Assembly: GCA_003560975.1 (NCBI GenBank)
Contig: PWJA01000272.1
Span: forward strand, 1-38,768
Source: Gammaproteobacteria bacterium
GTDB lineage: Bacteria; Pseudomonadota; Gammaproteobacteria; Xanthomonadales; Wenzhouxiangellaceae
Length of the DNA stretch: 38,768 nt
Reading direction: 5' to 3'
The notes below the pieces were generated by a model, which was given only the letters and a program-made list of their open reading frames with translations, had not been told where the DNA came from and did no database searches. This document shows, piece by piece, positions 29,968-38,650 of the stretch; within the stretch, counting starts at the first letter, position 1, and each line of letters begins with the position of its first letter. Both the position numbers and the translations under genes were made by a program.

Positions 29968-31514
29968 GGCGCTTCCTCCCCGTCCGCCGCAATCGTGATG
30001 ATGTCGCCGTTGCTGCCGGCGAATTCACGCGCGTAGTTGAGCTCGCCCACGGTCTCGGCGTGAATGGTGTAGAGCGGTTGGCCGATCTCGACCGGGTCGC
30101 CCAGGTGTACATGCAGGTCCAGCCCGGCCGCGGCTGCGGCCGGCGCCCCGGCCAGTTTGGCGATGCGGGCCAGGCGGCGATTGTCGAACCGTCGCACCTG
30201 TCCCCTGCGAGCTGCCTCCACGACCACCTGCTGACAAGAAAGCGGAGGCTGGCTGAAGCGACCCTGGGCTTCGCAGATTGCGACGAACTTGGCCAGAGCC
30301 CGCCCGCTGTCGAGCGAACCTGCGGCGAGCGTCTTTCCACGGCCGGGTTCGGCCGCACCGCACAGCTCGAGCAGGGCCCCGGCGAGTTCGATCGAACGCT
30401 CGCGCAGATCGAGCGGCACGTTGGCGGAGTTGTCGAGTACGGCCAGGATATCGCGGGCTTCCAGGGCCGGTCCGATTCCGTTCCCGACCGGCTGGCTGCC
30501 GTCGGTCAGCAGAATCCGGGTCTCGACGCCGAACGCGTTCGCCACGGCCGCCAGCCGTCCGGCCAGTCGCTCGCCGTCGGCCCGGCTGCGGATCTTGGCG
30601 GTGGCTCCGACCGGAACATCCAGGACCAGGTGGCTGGAGCCGGCGGCAATTTTCTTCGACAGCACCGAGGCCACGAGCTGGCCTTCGGCATCGAGATCCA
30701 TTACCCGCGAAATCCGGATCAACACGTCGTCGACCGGGCTCAGGCGCACCGCGCCGCCCCACACCAGGCAGCCGTTTTCCTGTTCGACCACGCGCTGCAT
30801 GTCGTCGAGGTTGAGGTCGACCCGGGTCAGGGTTTCCATGGTGTCGGCCGTGCCGGCCGGGGACGTGATGGCGCGGGAGGAGGTTTTGGGCATCCACAGC
30901 CCGTTGGCGGCCACCATGGCAACGACCAGGGGCGTGGTGCGATGGCCGGGGAGGCCGCCGACGCAGTGCTTGTCGGCAATCGGCGAGCGTTTCCAGCGAA
31001 GACGATCCCCGACCTCGATCATGGCTTCGGTCAGATGCACCAGCTCGGCATCGTCGAGCGGCTGCGTCGCCATGATGGTCAGCAGCATGGCCAGGTGAAT
31101 GTCGGCGTAGCGCCCGGCCGCGACGTCTTCGATGATCGCCCGCATGCTATCGCGGCTGAAGCGCTCACCGAAGATGCGTCCCCGCAGTCCGCCGATGGAC
31201 TGCAGGGGCAGCGGATGGCGCAGATGAATGAGCTCGCCCTCCTCGACACCGAGCAGCTCCCAGGCCGAATCCGACAGGGCGGCCTCGTCGGCTTCCAGCA
31301 GATCGGAGTCGATCTGGTACAGCGTGGCGATGATCTGGCGGTCGCGCGCCTCGAGCTGCACCCGGGCGTGGGCGCTGAAGCCCTCGGAACGGCAGACCGG
31401 GCAGTCGCGACGGGTGATGATCACCGGTTCCTGGTGGGTATCCAGCGCGATCCGGCGCGCCTTGAGATTGTTCGAGGTGCGCGGACCGTTGCCGTTGTCT
31501 TCGGCTCCGGTCAT
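29964..31514 (-). CDS. Archaeal-type nucleoside/NMP phosphorylase (thymidine phosphorylase family)
   Basis: A protein of 516 aa from ATG 31514, which overlaps the nuclease stop (ATGA). The N-terminal domain (about 17-100) is the extra domain of archaeal AMP phosphorylase; it carries a CPVC pair (38-41). The catalytic part has DKHCVGGLPGHRTTPLVV (181-198), KTSSRAITSPAGTADTMETL (210-229), CLVWGGAVRLSPVDD and ASVLSKKIAAGSSH, nearly the archaeal wording and unlike short DeoA. The archaeal enzymes cleave AMP, CMP or UMP with phosphate to base and ribose 1,5-bisphosphate. Whether this one uses NMPs or nucleosides (thymidine) is open. No RuBisCO or ribose-1,5-bisphosphate isomerase lies in the window. 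Confidence 0.9.
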   Translation of the reverse strand: MTGAEDNGNGPRTSNNLKARRIALDTHQEPVIITRRDCPVCRSEGFSAHARVQLEARDRQIIATLYQIDSDLLEADEAALSDSAWELLGVEEGELIHLRHPLPLQSIGGLRGRIFGERFSRDSMRAIIEDVAAGRYADIHLAMLLTIMATQPLDDAELVHLTEAMIEVGDRLRWKRSPIADKHCVGGLPGHRTTPLVVAMVAANGLWMPKTSSRAITSPAGTADTMETLTRVDLNLDDMQRVVEQENGCLVWGGAVRLSPVDDVLIRISRVMDLDAEGQLVASVLSKKIAAGSSHLVLDVPVGATAKIRSRADGERLAGRLAAVANAFGVETRILLTDGSQPVGNGIGPALEARDILAVLDNSANVPLDLRERSIELAGALLELCGAAEPGRGKTLAAGSLDSGRALAKFVAICEAQGRFSQPPLSCQQVVVEAARRGQVRRFDNRRLARIAKLAGAPAAAAAGLDLHVHLGDPVEIGQPLYTIHAETVGELNYAREFAGSNGDIITIAADGEEAP

Positions 31515-32887
31515 GCCAGCTCGTACTCCTGCTCGGGGTCCGGCAGAATGGCCGGCCAGCGCAGCTCCTGTTGAACGCGCTCGGCCAGCGCGGCGGCGGC
31601 ACTGCTCTCGCCGTGGACCACGAACACGGCCTTGGGCGCGCGCGGCAGCTGCCCCAGCCATTCCAGCAGCTCGTCGCTGTCGGCGTGGGCCGAGAGCATG
31701 TCCAGGTTTTCCACACTGGCTCGGACCGGCCAGTCCTCGCCGTGGATCCGAACCTGCTCGGCGCCGTTGAGCAGTTGCTCGCCGCGCGTGCCCCCGGCCT
31801 GGTAACCGGAAAACAGGATCGTGTGGCGGGGATCACCGAGATAGACTTTCAGGTGGTGCAGTACCCGACCTCCGGTTGCCATGCCGCTACCGGCGATGAT
31901 GATCTTGGGCATGGGGTCGTGATCGAGACGGCGCGAGGCCTCGGCGTCGTGCACGTACCGCGGCAGCGCGCAGGCCGCCTCGGCCTCGGCCGGGCTGAGG
32001 TGGTGATCTTCCGGATGGTTGGCGAACACTTCCGTGGCGTTGATGGCCAGCGGGCTGTCCAGAAACACCGGCACCCTGGGAATCCGGCGCGCGTGCTGCA
32101 GGCGGCGAAGGTGGTGCAGGAGGAGCTGGGTCCGGCCCACCGCGAAGGCCGGAACGATGACGGTCCCTCCGCGGCTGACCGTCTCGCGAATGATTCGGGC
32201 CAGACGCTCTTCCGGATCCTCGCGCGAACGCCGCCGATCGCCGTAGGTGGATTCGATGACCACGTAGTCGGCTTCGGGTGGCGCTTGGGGCGGGGCCATG
32301 GTGGCGCTGTCGGACTGGCCCAGATCACCGCTGAACAACACCCGGCTCGATTGGCATTGGACCAGGATGCTGGCCGCACCGAGGATGTGCCCGGCGCGGC
32401 TGAAGGTGGCCGTGATGCCCTCGGCCAGCGCCAGCGGCTGCCCGAACGGGCAGCTCTGGAACTGTTCCAGACAACGGTTGGCGTCGGCCTGGGTATACAA
32501 GGGGCGGGCGGGATGGTGCCGGGTATAGCCGTACCGGTTGGCGCGCGCCGCATCCTTTTCCTGGATGAAGCCCGAATCGGGCAACAGGTAGCGACACAAC
32601 TCACGCGTGGCCCGGGTTGCGTGAATGGGCCCGGTATAGCCATCTCGGCACAAGACCGGCAGAAAGCCGGAATGATCGAGGTGCGCATGGGTCAGGAGCA
32701 CGCCGGACAGCGCGCCGGGATCGAAGCCGGGTTCGGCCCAGTTGCGCAGGCGGAGGTGCTTGAAACCCTGAAAGAGCCCGCAATCGATCAGGACGCGCCG
32801 ATCACCGGCGCGCAGCAGGAACCGCGACCCGGTGACGGTGTCGACGGCGCCGTGAAACCTCAATCGCAGCCCGGGGGAGTCCGACAT
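31511..32887 (-). CDS. MBL-fold beta-CASP nuclease (CPSF/Ysh1-like)
   Basis: A protein of 458 aa. The metallo-beta-lactamase metal site is complete: THAHLDH (His67, His69, Asp71, His72), His167 (AGHILGAAS), Asp188 (SGDLG). The beta-CASP motifs follow: A Glu212 (ESTYGD), B His401 (LSAHAD), C His425 (VVHGES). This matches COG1236-type RNA-processing nucleases such as CPSF-73 and its bacterial relatives, so single-stranded RNA cleavage is the expected reaction. It begins 3 bases after the amidotransferase stop and overlaps the phosphorylase start by 4 bases. The family is common in archaea; the real RNA target here is unknown. Confidence 0.92.
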   Translation of the reverse strand: MSDSPGLRLRFHGAVDTVTGSRFLLRAGDRRVLIDCGLFQGFKHLRLRNWAEPGFDPGALSGVLLTHAHLDHSGFLPVLCRDGYTGPIHATRATRELCRYLLPDSGFIQEKDAARANRYGYTRHHPARPLYTQADANRCLEQFQSCPFGQPLALAEGITATFSRAGHILGAASILVQCQSSRVLFSGDLGQSDSATMAPPQAPPEADYVVIESTYGDRRRSREDPEERLARIIRETVSRGGTVIVPAFAVGRTQLLLHHLRRLQHARRIPRVPVFLDSPLAINATEVFANHPEDHHLSPAEAEAACALPRYVHDAEASRRLDHDPMPKIIIAGSGMATGGRVLHHLKVYLGDPRHTILFSGYQAGGTRGEQLLNGAEQVRIHGEDWPVRASVENLDMLSAHADSDELLEWLGQLPRAPKAVFVVHGESSAAAALAERVQQELRWPAILPDPEQEYELA

Positions 32888-32890
32888 CCT

Positions 32891-33625
32891 TCAGCTGCCC
32901 GCCCGGTCGGCCTGCTCGACCAGCTCGGCGAAGCGCTGCATGACCTGCTTGCCTTCCGGCGTCGGTCGCAGCGATTCCAGCACCCGGTCGGCGTAGATTC
33001 CTTCACCGGTCAGCACCGAGCGCCGCGAGCGGATGTAGCAGTCCATGATGTCGACGTCGAACTCCGGATGAAACTGCAAGCCCCAGCTGCGATTGCCGAA
33101 GTACAGGGCGTGATGATCATCACCCTGCCCACGAGCAATGACCCGCGCTTCCTTCGGCGGCGCCAGCACGGCTTCCACGTGGGTGGTCTGGAAATACCCA
33201 CCCGGCGTGAACGGGCCCAGCAGGGCATCGTTGTGGTCGACGATTTCGACTTCCAGCGAACCCATGCGGCGGCCATGGGGGTTGGGGCCGACCGTTCCGC
33301 CCAGGGCATGGGCCAGCAGCTGATGGCCATAGCAGACGCCGAGCATGGGCAGACCAACCGCGTGCGCGTCGGCCAGCCAGGCGGCGCTTTGTTCCGACCA
33401 CTCGTGGCGGTGCGAGACCATGGCCGGAGAGCCGGTGATGATGGCCCCGGCCAGCCCGTCGCGGGTTGCCGGGAGTCGTTCACCCTGGTGAACGCTGACG
33501 ACGCGAAAATCAAATCGATCCGAACCGATGCTGTTGATGAACCACTGGTCGAAGTCGCCAAAGCGCTCGCCGGCCTCTCGGACGCTCGAACCGGTCTTGA
33601 TGATCAGCAGCGAAGATCTTTGCAT
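32891..33625 (-). CDS. Class I glutamine amidotransferase (GMP synthase-like)
   Basis: A protein of 244 aa. The triad is visible: Cys98 in GVCYGHQLLA, His186 and Glu188 in LQFHPEFD. It is a stand-alone GATase1 domain of the GuaA-amidotransferase-like group (YfeJ type). These release ammonia from glutamine or hydrolyse gamma-glutamyl compounds; no synthase partner is fused or adjacent. It is the first gene of the four-gene leftward operon, 3 bases before the nuclease gene, and divergent from glyQ across about 130 bases. Confidence 0.88.
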   Translation of the reverse strand: MQRSSLLIIKTGSSVREAGERFGDFDQWFINSIGSDRFDFRVVSVHQGERLPATRDGLAGAIITGSPAMVSHRHEWSEQSAAWLADAHAVGLPMLGVCYGHQLLAHALGGTVGPNPHGRRMGSLEVEIVDHNDALLGPFTPGGYFQTTHVEAVLAPPKEARVIARGQGDDHHALYFGNRSWGLQFHPEFDVDIMDCYIRSRRSVLTGEGIYADRVLESLRPTPEGKQVMQRFAELVEQADRAGS

Positions 33626-33707
33626 GCGCCCATGATATTCGCCTGGCCGGCAAAAAAGGGCCCGCAGCGCCGGGTCCCCCGGGCCGATGCGCGTCGGCCA
33701 TGCCCGT

Positions 33708-33713
33708 TATACT
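33708..33713 (+). promoter_or_regulatory. Candidate -10 element for glyQ
   Basis: TATACT, 5 of 6 matches to consensus, 43 bases before the GTG start of glyQ, in the gap between divergent genes. The -35 is not convincing. Confidence 0.4.
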
Positions 33714-33755
33714 GCCGGCTGGTCTCGTCGAAAGCGCTGCAGCGCGAAAACTCTC

Positions 33756-34652
33756 GTGAATTTTCAGGACTTCATTCGCACCCTGGACCGGTACTGGGCA
33801 GACCAGGGCTGCGTTTTGACCGCGCCGCTGGATCTGGAAGTCGGCGCCGGCACGTTTCACCCGGCGACGTTTCTTCGATCGATCGGTCCGGAACCGTGGA
33901 ACGCCGCCTACATCCAGCCGTGTCGACGGCCCACGGATGGTCGCTACGGCGAAAACCCGAACCGCCTGCAGCATTACTACCAGTACCAGGTGGTGATGAA
34001 ACCCTCGCCGCTGAATTTTCAGGAGCTTTATCTGGGCTCGCTGGACGCGGTCGGAATCGACCCCAAGGTCCACGATGTCCGTTTTGTCGAAGACAACTGG
34101 GAGTCGCCTACCCTGGGCGCCTGGGGCCTGGGCTGGGAAGTCTGGCTCAACGGCATGGAAGTGACCCAGTTCACCTATTTCCAGCAGGCCGGCGGGCTGG
34201 AATGCAAGCCGGTCATGGGCGAGATCACCTACGGCCTGGAACGCCTGGCTATGTACCTGCAGGGCGTGGAAAGCGTGTTCGACCTGGTCTGGACCGATGG
34301 GCCGTTCGGGACGGTCACGTATCGCGACGTCTACCATCAAAACGAGGTCGAGCAGTCGACCTACAATTTCGAGCGCGCCGACATCGAAAGCCTGTTTTCC
34401 TGGTTCGACACCTGCGAGGCGCAGGCCCGGTCATTGGTCGAGGCCGACCTGCCGTTGCCGGCCTACGACCAGGTCCTCAAGGCATCGCATACGTTCAACC
34501 TGCTCGATGCCCGCCAGGCGATTTCGGTGACCGAACGCCAGCGCTTCATCCTGCGCGTGCGGGATCTGTCGCGGCTGGTGGCCGAGGCCTATTTCGCTCG
34601 GCGCGAGACGCTCGGCTTCCCCGGGCTGAAGCGGGCGGAGGACGCGGCATGA
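33756..34652 (+). CDS. glyQ: Glycyl-tRNA synthetase alpha subunit
   Basis: A protein of 298 aa from GTG 33756, matching the family start ([18 protein letters not shown]). Class II core blocks are [55 protein letters not shown] and [18 protein letters not shown]. It carries the aminoacylation site of the alpha2beta2 enzyme and needs GlyS. The stop overlaps the glyS start (ATGA). Confidence 0.98.
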   Translation: MNFQDFIRTLDRYWADQGCVLTAPLDLEVGAGTFHPATFLRSIGPEPWNAAYIQPCRRPTDGRYGENPNRLQHYYQYQVVMKPSPLNFQELYLGSLDAVGIDPKVHDVRFVEDNWESPTLGAWGLGWEVWLNGMEVTQFTYFQQAGGLECKPVMGEITYGLERLAMYLQGVESVFDLVWTDGPFGTVTYRDVYHQNEVEQSTYNFERADIESLFSWFDTCEAQARSLVEADLPLPAYDQVLKASHTFNLLDARQAISVTERQRFILRVRDLSRLVAEAYFARRETLGFPGLKRAEDAA

Positions 34653-36757
34653 CCGCCACCACCCAAACAGCCAAACCGCTGCTCGTCGAACTGGGTTGCG
34701 AGGAGTTGCCGGCGCGTCAGCTCGGCCATCAGCTCGAGCTGCTGGGCGAGGGCCTGCACAGTCGCCTCAAAGACGCCGAGCTGCTGGTCGATGACGAAAA
34801 ACCGCCGACCCTGCTGGGCACGCCGCGACGATTGGCCGTCATCATCGATGGCGTGTTGCCGGGACAGGCCGACCGCGAGCTGGAGCGCAAGGGCCCCGCC
34901 GAACGGGCCGCGTTCGACGCCGATGGTCGCCCGACCCGCGCAGCCGAGGGCTTTGCGCGCAGCGTCGGCGTGCCGGTCGATCAGCTCGAGCGGCTGGAAA
35001 ACGAGCAGGGCCGATGGTTGTTTGCCAGAATCCGGCAGCCCGGCCAGGCGCTGAGCGAATTGCTGCCCGACATGCTCGATGCCACGGTCAAGGCCATGGC
35101 CGGGGCCCGCAGCATGCGCTGGTCGGACCGCGCCGAGCGCTTTCTGCGGCCGGTTCGCTGGCTGGTGGTTCTGCACGGGGAAGACGTGGTGCCGGTCAGC
35201 GCCTTCGGGCTGGAGTCCGGCCGCGAGACCCAGGGCCACCGGATACACGCCGCGGGCACGCACTCGGTGCCGGACGTCCACGCCTACGCCGGGACGCTGA
35301 AGCAGGCCTACGTGCAGGTCGATCCGAACAAGCGCCGGCGCGCGATCCGCGCCGGCGCCGAAACCCTGGCCCGCAGCGCCGGTCTGGAAGCGGAAATCGA
35401 CGAAGCCCTGCTCGACGAGGTGGCGGGCTTGACCGAGTGGCCGGTTCCGGTCATCGGCAGTTTTGACGAGCGTTTTCTCGAGGTCCCCGCCGAGGCGCTG
35501 ATTTCGTCCATGGAACAGCACCAGAAATGCTTTCCGATGCGCCACGCAGATGGTCGGCTGGCGGCGCGCTTCATCGCCGTAGCCAACATCGAAAGCCGGA
35601 ATATGGCCGCGATGACGGCCGGTTTCGAGCGGGTCATCCGGCCGCGCCTGGCCGACGCGCGTTTTTTCTTTGAACAGGACCGGCGCGAAACGCTGGAAGC
35701 CCGCTTGCCGCGCCTGGACCGAATCAAGTTCCAGGAAAAGCTGGGTTCGGTTGGAGCCAAGTCCCGGCGGCTGCAGGCGCTTGCCGCAGATTACGCCGGC
35801 TTGCTCGGAGCCGACTTCTCCGTGACCGCGCGTGCCGCGCTGTTGAGCAAGTGCGACCTGGTCACCGAGATGGTCGGCGAGTTTCCGGAGCTGCAGGGCA
35901 TCATGGGGCGCTACTACGCCCTGGCCGATGGTGAGCCGGAAGCCGTCGCGGCCGCGATCGAAAGCCACTATTTGCCGCGCCACGCCGGCGATGCCCTGCC
36001 GACCGATGCGGCCGGCCGGGCATTGGCTCTGGCCGACCGGCTCGACACCCTGGTCGGGGTCTTTTCCGCCGGTCAGAAACCCAAGGGCGGCAAGGATCCA
36101 TTCGCGCTGCGGCGCGCCGCGCTGGGGGTGATCCGCATTCTCGAAGACGCCGGGGCTCGGGTTTCGCTGAGCAAGCTGATCGAGCTGGCCGCCGACCATC
36201 TGGCCGCCGACCTGGCCGACGAGGTTTCGGTCGAACTCGCGTTGCTCAATGAAGTCGAGGAATTCCTGCTCGAACGCCTGCGCTCGCACGCGGCAGAATC
36301 CGGCATCGAAATCAATACCGCTGCCGCCGTTCTGGCCGTGCAGAGCCGGGTCGTCGCCGACTTCCTCGATCGTGCCCGGGCCGTGCAGGACTTTGCCGAC
36401 GACCCGATGGCCGACAGCCTCATTGCCGCCAACAAGCGCATCGCGAACCTGTTGAAGCAGGCCGATGCGGACGTCCCGGGCGAACTGAACCACGCGGCTC
36501 TGGTCGAGGCGGCAGAGCGGGACCTCGCTCGAGCCGTGGAGGACGCCGTCAGCGATCTGGATGCGGCCCTGGAGCAGAGCGACTACCCGCAGGCCCTGGC
36601 CCGGCTGGCGGCCCTGCGTGAGCCGGTCGATCGCTTCTTCGACGAGGTCATGGTGATGTGCGACGACGAGCAGCTGCGTCGCCATCGCCTGAGTCTGCTC
36701 AAGACCCTGCGCGGCCAGTTTCTGCGCGTGGCTGACGTTGCCAGACTGGGTCGCTGA
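34649..36757 (+). CDS. glyS: Glycyl-tRNA synthetase beta subunit
   Basis: A protein of 702 aa, usual length. It opens [15 protein letters not shown] and contains [67 protein letters not shown] and the C-terminal anticodon-binding DALRC-like domain ending in [22 protein letters not shown]-type sequence (only part quoted by key residues). It contributes tRNA recognition. It is coupled to glyQ by a 4-base overlap and to the next gene by a 1-base overlap (TGATG). Confidence 0.98.
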   Translation: MTATTQTAKPLLVELGCEELPARQLGHQLELLGEGLHSRLKDAELLVDDEKPPTLLGTPRRLAVIIDGVLPGQADRELERKGPAERAAFDADGRPTRAAEGFARSVGVPVDQLERLENEQGRWLFARIRQPGQALSELLPDMLDATVKAMAGARSMRWSDRAERFLRPVRWLVVLHGEDVVPVSAFGLESGRETQGHRIHAAGTHSVPDVHAYAGTLKQAYVQVDPNKRRRAIRAGAETLARSAGLEAEIDEALLDEVAGLTEWPVPVIGSFDERFLEVPAEALISSMEQHQKCFPMRHADGRLAARFIAVANIESRNMAAMTAGFERVIRPRLADARFFFEQDRRETLEARLPRLDRIKFQEKLGSVGAKSRRLQALAADYAGLLGADFSVTARAALLSKCDLVTEMVGEFPELQGIMGRYYALADGEPEAVAAAIESHYLPRHAGDALPTDAAGRALALADRLDTLVGVFSAGQKPKGGKDPFALRRAALGVIRILEDAGARVSLSKLIELAADHLAADLADEVSVELALLNEVEEFLLERLRSHAAESGIEINTAAAVLAVQSRVVADFLDRARAVQDFADDPMADSLIAANKRIANLLKQADADVPGELNHAALVEAAERDLARAVEDAVSDLDAALEQSDYPQALARLAALREPVDRFFDEVMVMCDDEQLRRHRLSLLKTLRGQFLRVADVARLGR

Positions 36758-37236
36758 TGACCGGCCGGGGCGCGCCGGTTCTCATCCAGCGCGGACTGTT
36801 GCTGGATGCCCAGCGGCGGCTGCCCGACGATGACCGCATCGGCGAGCTGGTGGCCTTCCAGCGCGGGGGTCGGCGCGTACTGGTGCTGGCGCGCCAACCG
36901 GCGCGCTGGCGGCCGACCCGGAATTCGATGGACCAGGATCTCGGCCTGCAGCAGGCCCTGCACCAGGCCGTAGGCCGGGCCGGCGCCGAGCTCGACGGCA
37001 TCCTCTACGTCACCGTCGGCCTGTTCGCCCGACGCCAGGCCCGCCTCGATGAGCTGGTCGAACTGGCCCGGCGCTACCAGATCAAGCCGGCCGAGTTGAT
37101 CGTGGTGGGCGCCGATCCCACCCTGCTCGAAAGCGTGATTCAGTGCGGCGGTCGGGCCCTGGCCGTCGCGGACCACGCGCCGGACGGGGCCAGTCGCCAT
37201 GACTCGCTGAAATCCGCGTTGACGGCCCTGGCCTGA
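36757..37236 (+). CDS. Degenerate HAD-like protein in the gmhB position (putative pseudophosphatase)
   Basis: A protein of 159 aa whose ATG shares a base with the glyS stop. The outline matches GmhB/histidinol-phosphatase-type HAD proteins: an opening beta strand VLIQRGLLLDA, a second strand RRVLVLARQPA, the helix DELVELARRYQIKPAELIVVGAD, and LLESVIQCGGRALAVA. But motif I DxD reads Gln11-Arg-Gly13, the motif II Thr/Ser-Asn region reads ALA-like Ala45-Arg46-Gln47, motif IV GD reads Gly-Ala119, and the GmhB zinc-binding Cys/His loop is replaced by YVTVGLFARRQ. So no catalysis is expected. In P. aeruginosa and relatives gmhB follows glyS near the origin, supporting descent from it. Function unknown; perhaps regulatory or structural. 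Confidence 0.6.
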   Translation: MTGRGAPVLIQRGLLLDAQRRLPDDDRIGELVAFQRGGRRVLVLARQPARWRPTRNSMDQDLGLQQALHQAVGRAGAELDGILYVTVGLFARRQARLDELVELARRYQIKPAELIVVGADPTLLESVIQCGGRALAVADHAPDGASRHDSLKSALTALA

Positions 37237-37251
37237 TCGCCGCGGGCCGGG

Positions 37252-38214
37252 ATGCAATCGTCATCGGCCGCGCCGTGGGCTGATCTGGAGTCGGCGCTGG
37301 CGCGGGCCTTCGACCCCCAGGCCGCACGCCTGGCCGTAGCCGAGCACGTTCGCCACCTGACCCGGCACGGCGATTTCGTCCGCTGGAGTCGGGCTCTGGA
37401 CGCCCTGCCTGCCACGACGACCGGCTGGTCCATCGAACACGGCTGGCTCCGGGCCGGCGCCGGCCAGCCGGACGTCGCTGCCTTGACCGAAACCCTGAAG
37501 GTGCTGAGCCCCTGGCGCAAGGGACCCGTCTGCCTGGACGGAGTGAAGGTGGATACCGAGTGGCGTTCTGACTGGAAATGGGACCGCATCGCGCCGCACG
37601 TGGATCTGGACGGAGCCCGGGTGCTCGATGTCGGGGCCGGAAACGGGTATTTCGGCTGGCGCATGCTGGACGCGGGCGCGGAGTTCGTGCTCGGGTGCGA
37701 TCCGACCCAGCTTTTCGTTCTCCAGCACGCGATGATCCGCCACTTTGCCGGGGCGGCTGCAAACCACCTGCTGGCCCTGCGCCTGGAACAGATGCCGCCC
37801 GGTCTGGGCGACTTCGATGCGGTCTTTTCCATGGGAGTGCTCTATCACCGTCGCGATCCGGCCAGCCATCTGGCCGAACTGGCCGCGCGCCTGCGCCCGG
37901 ACGGTTTGCTGGTGCTGGAGACGCTGGTTGTTCCCGGCGACGGCGAGGAAGTGCTCGTCCCGGCCGGGCGGTACGCCGGCATGCGCAACGTGCACGCGCT
38001 GCCAAGCCTGCCGAGCCTGGTGGCGTGGCTGGAGCAGGCCGGGTTCGCCAGCGCGCGCTGCCTGGATGTTTCCGTGACCACCACCGAAGAGCAACGAACA
38101 ACCGATTGGATGCCGTTCCATTCCCTGGCCGACGTGCTCGACCGCACTTGTCCCGATCGGACCATTGAGGGCCTGCCCCGGCCGCGTCGCGCGGCGCTGA
38201 TCGCGCGCCGCTGA
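37252..38214 (+). CDS. cmoB: tRNA U34 carboxymethyltransferase CmoB
   Basis: A protein of 320 aa, family length. Blocks seen are LSPWRKGPVCLDGVKVDTEW, RSDWKWDRIAPHV, the SAM-site LDVGAGNGYFGWRMLDAGA, GCDPTQLF, FDAVFSMGVLYHRRDP, LVLETLVV, RYAGMRNVHALPS and VSVTTTEEQRTTDWM. It transfers the carboxymethyl group from carboxy-SAM (made by CmoA) to 5-hydroxyuridine at tRNA position 34, giving cmo5U. It starts 15 bases after the HAD-like gene. Its partner cmoA is at 27.7-28.4 kb in this window. Confidence 0.97.
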   Translation: MQSSSAAPWADLESALARAFDPQAARLAVAEHVRHLTRHGDFVRWSRALDALPATTTGWSIEHGWLRAGAGQPDVAALTETLKVLSPWRKGPVCLDGVKVDTEWRSDWKWDRIAPHVDLDGARVLDVGAGNGYFGWRMLDAGAEFVLGCDPTQLFVLQHAMIRHFAGAAANHLLALRLEQMPPGLGDFDAVFSMGVLYHRRDPASHLAELAARLRPDGLLVLETLVVPGDGEEVLVPAGRYAGMRNVHALPSLPSLVAWLEQAGFASARCLDVSVTTTEEQRTTDWMPFHSLADVLDRTCPDRTIEGLPRPRRAALIARR

Positions 38215-38254
38215 TGCGCCGACCGGCGCGCCTTGCTGCTATCCTCCACAGCGC

Positions 38255-38629
38255 ATGCTGAGAGAACTCCTGATCACTGTGCTCGTTGCGGGTATCGTCA
38301 TCGTGGTGGCGCGCATCAAGCGTGCACGCTCGGTTGCCCGCGCGCAGCAACCGCAACAGCGCGTCGAAGAGGAGGCCTGGTACCGCTCCTCGACCGCGAT
38401 CGTCGGCTTTATCTTTGCCGGCATCGTCATCCTGTCCACGGCCGGAGTGACCTGGTTCCGCTACCAGCATGCCAACGAGATTCTGCGCGTCGAGGTGGTC
38501 GACCCGGCCTCCGGCTCGCGCACCGTCTATCAGGTGCGCCGCAAGCACCTCGGCGATCGCGAATTTCGCACGGTGGACGGCCGGCGCATCTCGCTGGGTT
38601 CCGGTGACCGCGTCGAGCGGGTCGATTGA
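38255..38629 (+). CDS. Small membrane protein of unknown function
   Basis: A protein of 124 aa from ATG 38255. A hydrophobic segment at 4-20 (ELLITVLVAGIVIVVARI), a basic linker with a Gln-rich stretch, a second hydrophobic segment at about 47-68 (STAIVGFIFAGIVILSTAGV), and a C-terminal 50-residue soluble part (VYQVRRKHLGDREFRTVDG) that may be periplasmic or cytoplasmic. I do not recognise the family. No clear ribosome site. It follows cmoB after 40 bases. Confidence 0.65.
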   Translation: MLRELLITVLVAGIVIVVARIKRARSVARAQQPQQRVEEEAWYRSSTAIVGFIFAGIVILSTAGVTWFRYQHANEILRVEVVDPASGSRTVYQVRRKHLGDREFRTVDGRRISLGSGDRVERVD

Positions 38630-38650
38630 TTCGGGCCGAACCGTCCCTGA

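Noticed and set aside
33170-33190. A third parS-like site (TTCCACGTGG core) in the amidotransferase gene
   Set aside because: Only the inner core matches; the flanking arms differ, so it falls well below the two recF sites.
31571-36757. A single open frame of 1728 codons running through the antisense of the nuclease and amidotransferase and into glyS
   Set aside because: Only the last 702 codons (glyS) show family sequence. The rest is an antisense shadow of real genes, low-complexity in look and typical of high-GC DNA.
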